This document shows positions 33,570-35,578 of a stretch of 35,578 nucleotides of DNA, piece by piece. The notes beneath the pieces were generated by a model. It saw only the letters and a program-made list of their open reading frames with translations, had not been told where the DNA came from and did not search any database. The first letter of the stretch is position 1. Every line of letters starts with the position of its first letter. The position numbers were made by a program, and so were the translations under genes. Source of the DNA: Syntrophaceae bacterium CG2_30_49_12. Lineage in GTDB: Bacteria > Desulfobacterota > Syntrophia > Syntrophales > CG2-30-49-12. The DNA lies in contig MNZP01000152.1 in NCBI GenBank assembly GCA_001873675.1, forward strand, positions 1-35,578. Direction: 5' to 3'.

Positions 33570-34825
33570 AGAGGATAGACAAATATCCCGCTTGCCGGCT
33601 TGGGCGCAAACCATGTGGACTTTGGAGGCATGATTCCACCTGCATCCACGACGTCCATCAGTTGTAGCACCTCTATCGGATATAGAGAAAAAGCGACGGC
33701 AAATTCGCCTGAGTCCACAAGCCTTTCTAATTCCTTACATTCCCTTATACCGCCGACGAACTCTATTCGGCTGTCCGTTCTCAGATCATGGATCCCCAGT
33801 ACAGGCCCCAGGAGATGCTCGTGCAGGATGGAAACATCGAGTTTCCTGAGGGGATTATTCCCTTCATAACAGTTGTAAAGACTGTTTCTCCGTGTCAACT
33901 TGTACCACTTTCCGTCCAGATACATCCCGAATTCACCTGGCCGTCCAGGTGATTTTTCTCTAAAGTCTTCAGTGATCAGGAACTTTTCACCGATTTTATT
34001 GAAAAATTCTTCTCCCCCCAGAAATGCCTGTATATCTCTAACGACCCGATTATACTCCATAATCTTAAGATGATCATGGGGAAACAGAACAGCCATGATG
34101 TAGTTATAGGCTTCGTCGCCTCTGTTACCTGAGTTTTGTTCTCTCCTCATCCTCCCCACCGCGGCGGCGGCGGCGGCACGGTGGTGACCATCGGCAATGT
34201 AGAGCGTATCAACACTTGCGAATTCATCTGCCACGGCGTTGATCTCTTTTTCATCCATTATAATCCAGACCGTGTGAGAGACGCTATCATCAGCGGTAAA
34301 ATCGTATTCAGGTTGCTTCATGACAACCCCTTCAATAATACGATTAATAGAGTCCCTCCGTCTGTAAGTTACAAATACCGGCCCTGTCTGGGCATTAACG
34401 GCGGTAATATGTCTGATGCGATCTATCTCCTTATCAGTTCTCGTCAGTTCATGTTTTTTGAGCCCGCCTGATTCGTATTCAGCGACACTGATCCCGCCGA
34501 CAATGCCATACTGCTCATGGCCGGCCATTTTCTGACGATAGACGTAAAAACAGGCCTTTTTCTCCTGAAACAGGATGCCTTCCTGCATAAGACGATTCAG
34601 ATTCCGCCCTGCTGTCTCGTAAATGTCGGTACCGATATCAGTGCCGATACCTGAGCAGGATAATGCCTCGATCTCCGATTTTTCCACGCGTAAAAAGCTT
34701 AGAGGATTGCCGGCGGCAATCTTCCTCGCCTCTTCTGTGGTTACCACATCATAAGGACAGGAGGCTACCGCCTTTACGTATTGCCTCTGCGGTCTGAGCG
34801 CATTAAAGGGAACAACAACAGCCAT
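33566..34825 (-). CDS. DUF1015 family protein
   Basis: The 419-residue protein is of the DUF1015 family, a widespread cytoplasmic group with no firm function (sometimes beside serine genes). Marks: MAVVVPFNALRPQ at the start, ASCPYDVVTTEEAR, HELTRTDKE, the conserved YIADGHHRAAAA and the C-terminal FVGGIRECKELE and MPPKSTWFAPKPASG. ATG 34825 follows GAGGAAAA and is preferred to the open frame up to 34855. No serA or serC is in the window. Stop lies in repeat copy B. Confidence 0.85.
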   Translation of the reverse strand: MAVVVPFNALRPQRQYVKAVASCPYDVVTTEEARKIAAGNPLSFLRVEKSEIEALSCSGIGTDIGTDIYETAGRNLNRLMQEGILFQEKKACFYVYRQKMAGHEQYGIVGGISVAEYESGGLKKHELTRTDKEIDRIRHITAVNAQTGPVFVTYRRRDSINRIIEGVVMKQPEYDFTADDSVSHTVWIIMDEKEINAVADEFASVDTLYIADGHHRAAAAAAVGRMRREQNSGNRGDEAYNYIMAVLFPHDHLKIMEYNRVVRDIQAFLGGEEFFNKIGEKFLITEDFREKSPGRPGEFGMYLDGKWYKLTRRNSLYNCYEGNNPLRKLDVSILHEHLLGPVLGIHDLRTDSRIEFVGGIRECKELERLVDSGEFAVAFSLYPIEVLQLMDVVDAGGIMPPKSTWFAPKPASGIFVYPL

Positions 34826-34953
34826 AAAATTTTCCTCTTGCCAAATTTCTACCACAGAGGCATATTGAAATCAATCCAAAAGGCGATGATGGAAAGCAGT
34901 CTCTTCATTCACTACTCACGTTCTCTGAAAATATCTTCTGTCAAAAGATCTCC

Positions 34954-34983
34954 TTGACAAAAGGGTCCCCCCAATACTATAAT
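34954..34983 (+). promoter_or_regulatory. Sigma-70-type promoter for the small zinc-ribbon gene
   Basis: TTGACA at 34954-34959 and TATAAT at 34978-34983 are both consensus, separated by 18 bases. The start of the zinc-ribbon gene is about 70 bp on. Confidence 0.75.
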
Positions 34984-35055
34984 ATAATAAACTATTTGGG
35001 GTGGGGAGCTGTTTGCTGGCGGACAAAAAACTAAATGAGAGGAGGAAATGAGATT

Positions 35056-35253
35056 ATGAGATGTGTTGAGTGCAATTATGAGGCGCCGGTTAATAAGTTT
35101 CGTTATCTGTATAATGCTCGAATTGACGATTCTATTAGTATGAGGCAATGTCCCAAATGCATGGCCTGGCTTATAGTTGATGAGTTCAGTGGTGAGGTAA
35201 AACAAAAGGCAGAGTCGGGAGAGTCGCCATGGGGCAAGTCATCCGGTTTATAG
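35056..35253 (+). CDS. Small zinc-ribbon protein
   Basis: The 65-residue product (from ATG 35056) has the pairs CVEC at residues 3-6 and CPKC near 37-40, a likely zinc ribbon, then a charged tail. A GGAGG site at 35040-35044 stands 11 bases before this ATG; ATG 35035 lies before it in frame and is less likely. It has its own consensus promoter and is isolated from its neighbours by about 230 bp and by the IS1380-like element. Zinc-ribbon proteins of this kind are often small regulators or nucleic-acid binders; no function is known. Confidence 0.65.
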   Translation: MRCVECNYEAPVNKFRYLYNARIDDSISMRQCPKCMAWLIVDEFSGEVKQKAESGESPWGKSSGL

Positions 35254-35320
35254 TTATAGAGGTGATAAACCTTAACCAAAGGAGGGTACCTAATACTGGC
35301 CATTTAATTTAGCAAATTTA

Positions 35321-35350
35321 TTGACAATTTACTGTTTATTAAGTTATAAT
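35321..35350 (+). promoter_or_regulatory. Transposase promoter
   Basis: TTGACA at 35321-35326 and TATAAT at 35345-35350, spaced 18 bases, precede the transposase start by 37 bases. Confidence 0.7.
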
Positions 35351-35387
35351 TGCCTCCAAAATAACGATTATAGGAGGCACCCAACAG

Positions 35388-35578
35388 ATGAAGACATTTT
35401 CTACAGAGTACACGGGAAAGAATCTGACCAAGAATGCCGGACTTGTCAATCTGGGGAAGTTTGCCGACAAGATTGGCCTGCCTGGGATACTGGATCGGCG
35501 ACTGACCATCAAACGAGGTGTTACTGCGGATTATGCGATAGCCGATGTGGTCATGATGCTCATGATGGGCGTTTTGGC
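35388..35578 (+). CDS. IS1380-like transposase, N-terminal part (runs off window)
   Basis: The first 63 codons encode MKTFSTEYTGKNLTKNAGLV and then a helical stretch (GKFADKIGLPGILDRRL) resembling the N-terminus of IS1380-family DDE transposases, in which a NAGL motif and a leading helix are common. TAGGAGG stands 10 bases before the ATG. The gene is cut by the window end, so its catalytic residues cannot be seen. The left end of the element should lie in 35254-35320, but its inverted repeat cannot be fixed without the right end. Confidence 0.7.
   Translation, partial: MKTFSTEYTGKNLTKNAGLVNLGKFADKIGLPGILDRRLTIKRGVTADYAIADVVMMLMMGVL

Overview
The window looks like chromosomal DNA of a strictly anaerobic, probably deltaproteobacterial (Desulfobacterota, Syntrophales-like) bacterium. 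This rests on an HdrD/TmcB-type iron-sulfur protein paired with a NarI/DsrM-type cytochrome b, two benzoyl-CoA-reductase/2-hydroxyacyl-CoA-dehydratase-type subunits, a two-CW histidine kinase, and a standard arg-lys biosynthetic block. The taxonomy is inference; no rRNA or marker gene is present to fix it.

Layout. Positions 1-1510 are the end of an integrated element: a decayed tyrosine integrase ending 14 bp from the 3' end of tRNA-Val(CAC). Positions 1596-3967 hold a hairpin repeat, a Wzz-like fragment and a Wzi-type outer-membrane protein (capsule remnants). At 3968-6285 a baeRF-family protein, a B3/B4-like protein and an Rrf2 regulator run on the plus strand. At 6419-10838 a minus-strand operon encodes cytochrome b, an HdrD-like iron-sulfur protein, a response regulator and a two-CW histidine kinase, apparently a redox module with its own sensor. 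At 11026-18972 lie an argD remnant, argF, argG, argH, an LptM-like lipoprotein, lysA, dapA, trpC and trpF, closed by two strong hairpins. At 19034-25132 a minus-strand group carries tRNA-Thr(CGT), Hsp20, Lon, an acyl-ligase/ACP/acyltransferase fusion and the ribosome-rescue factor ArfB, i.e. stress and quality-control functions.

From 25273 to 32061 comes the accessory metabolic part: an IS3-type transposase tail, an SDR dehydrogenase, two BcrC/BcrB-like subunits, an alanine racemase with an unexplained C-terminal extension of about 270 residues, and an enoyl-CoA hydratase with a C-terminal zinc ribbon. SDR, dehydratase/reductase pair and hydratase could act on one CoA-ester pathway, but no ATP-dependent activator is present. 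The right end has a DciA-like protein, a TrmN6-like methyltransferase, a DUF1015 protein, a small zinc-ribbon protein and the start of an IS1380-like transposase cut by the window end.

Several families of short inverted repeats sit between genes. The clearest is a 123-bp hairpin with three full copies (two identical, one differing at a single base) plus a 21-bp end fragment. A second family, with heptamer repeats, has two copies in opposite orientation. Copies of both families begin exactly at stop codons. The best candidates for something undescribed are the racemase extension, the SDR/Bcr-like/zinc-ribbon hydratase set, the self-sensing redox operon, the baeRF/B3-B4 pair and the stop-codon-associated repeats.
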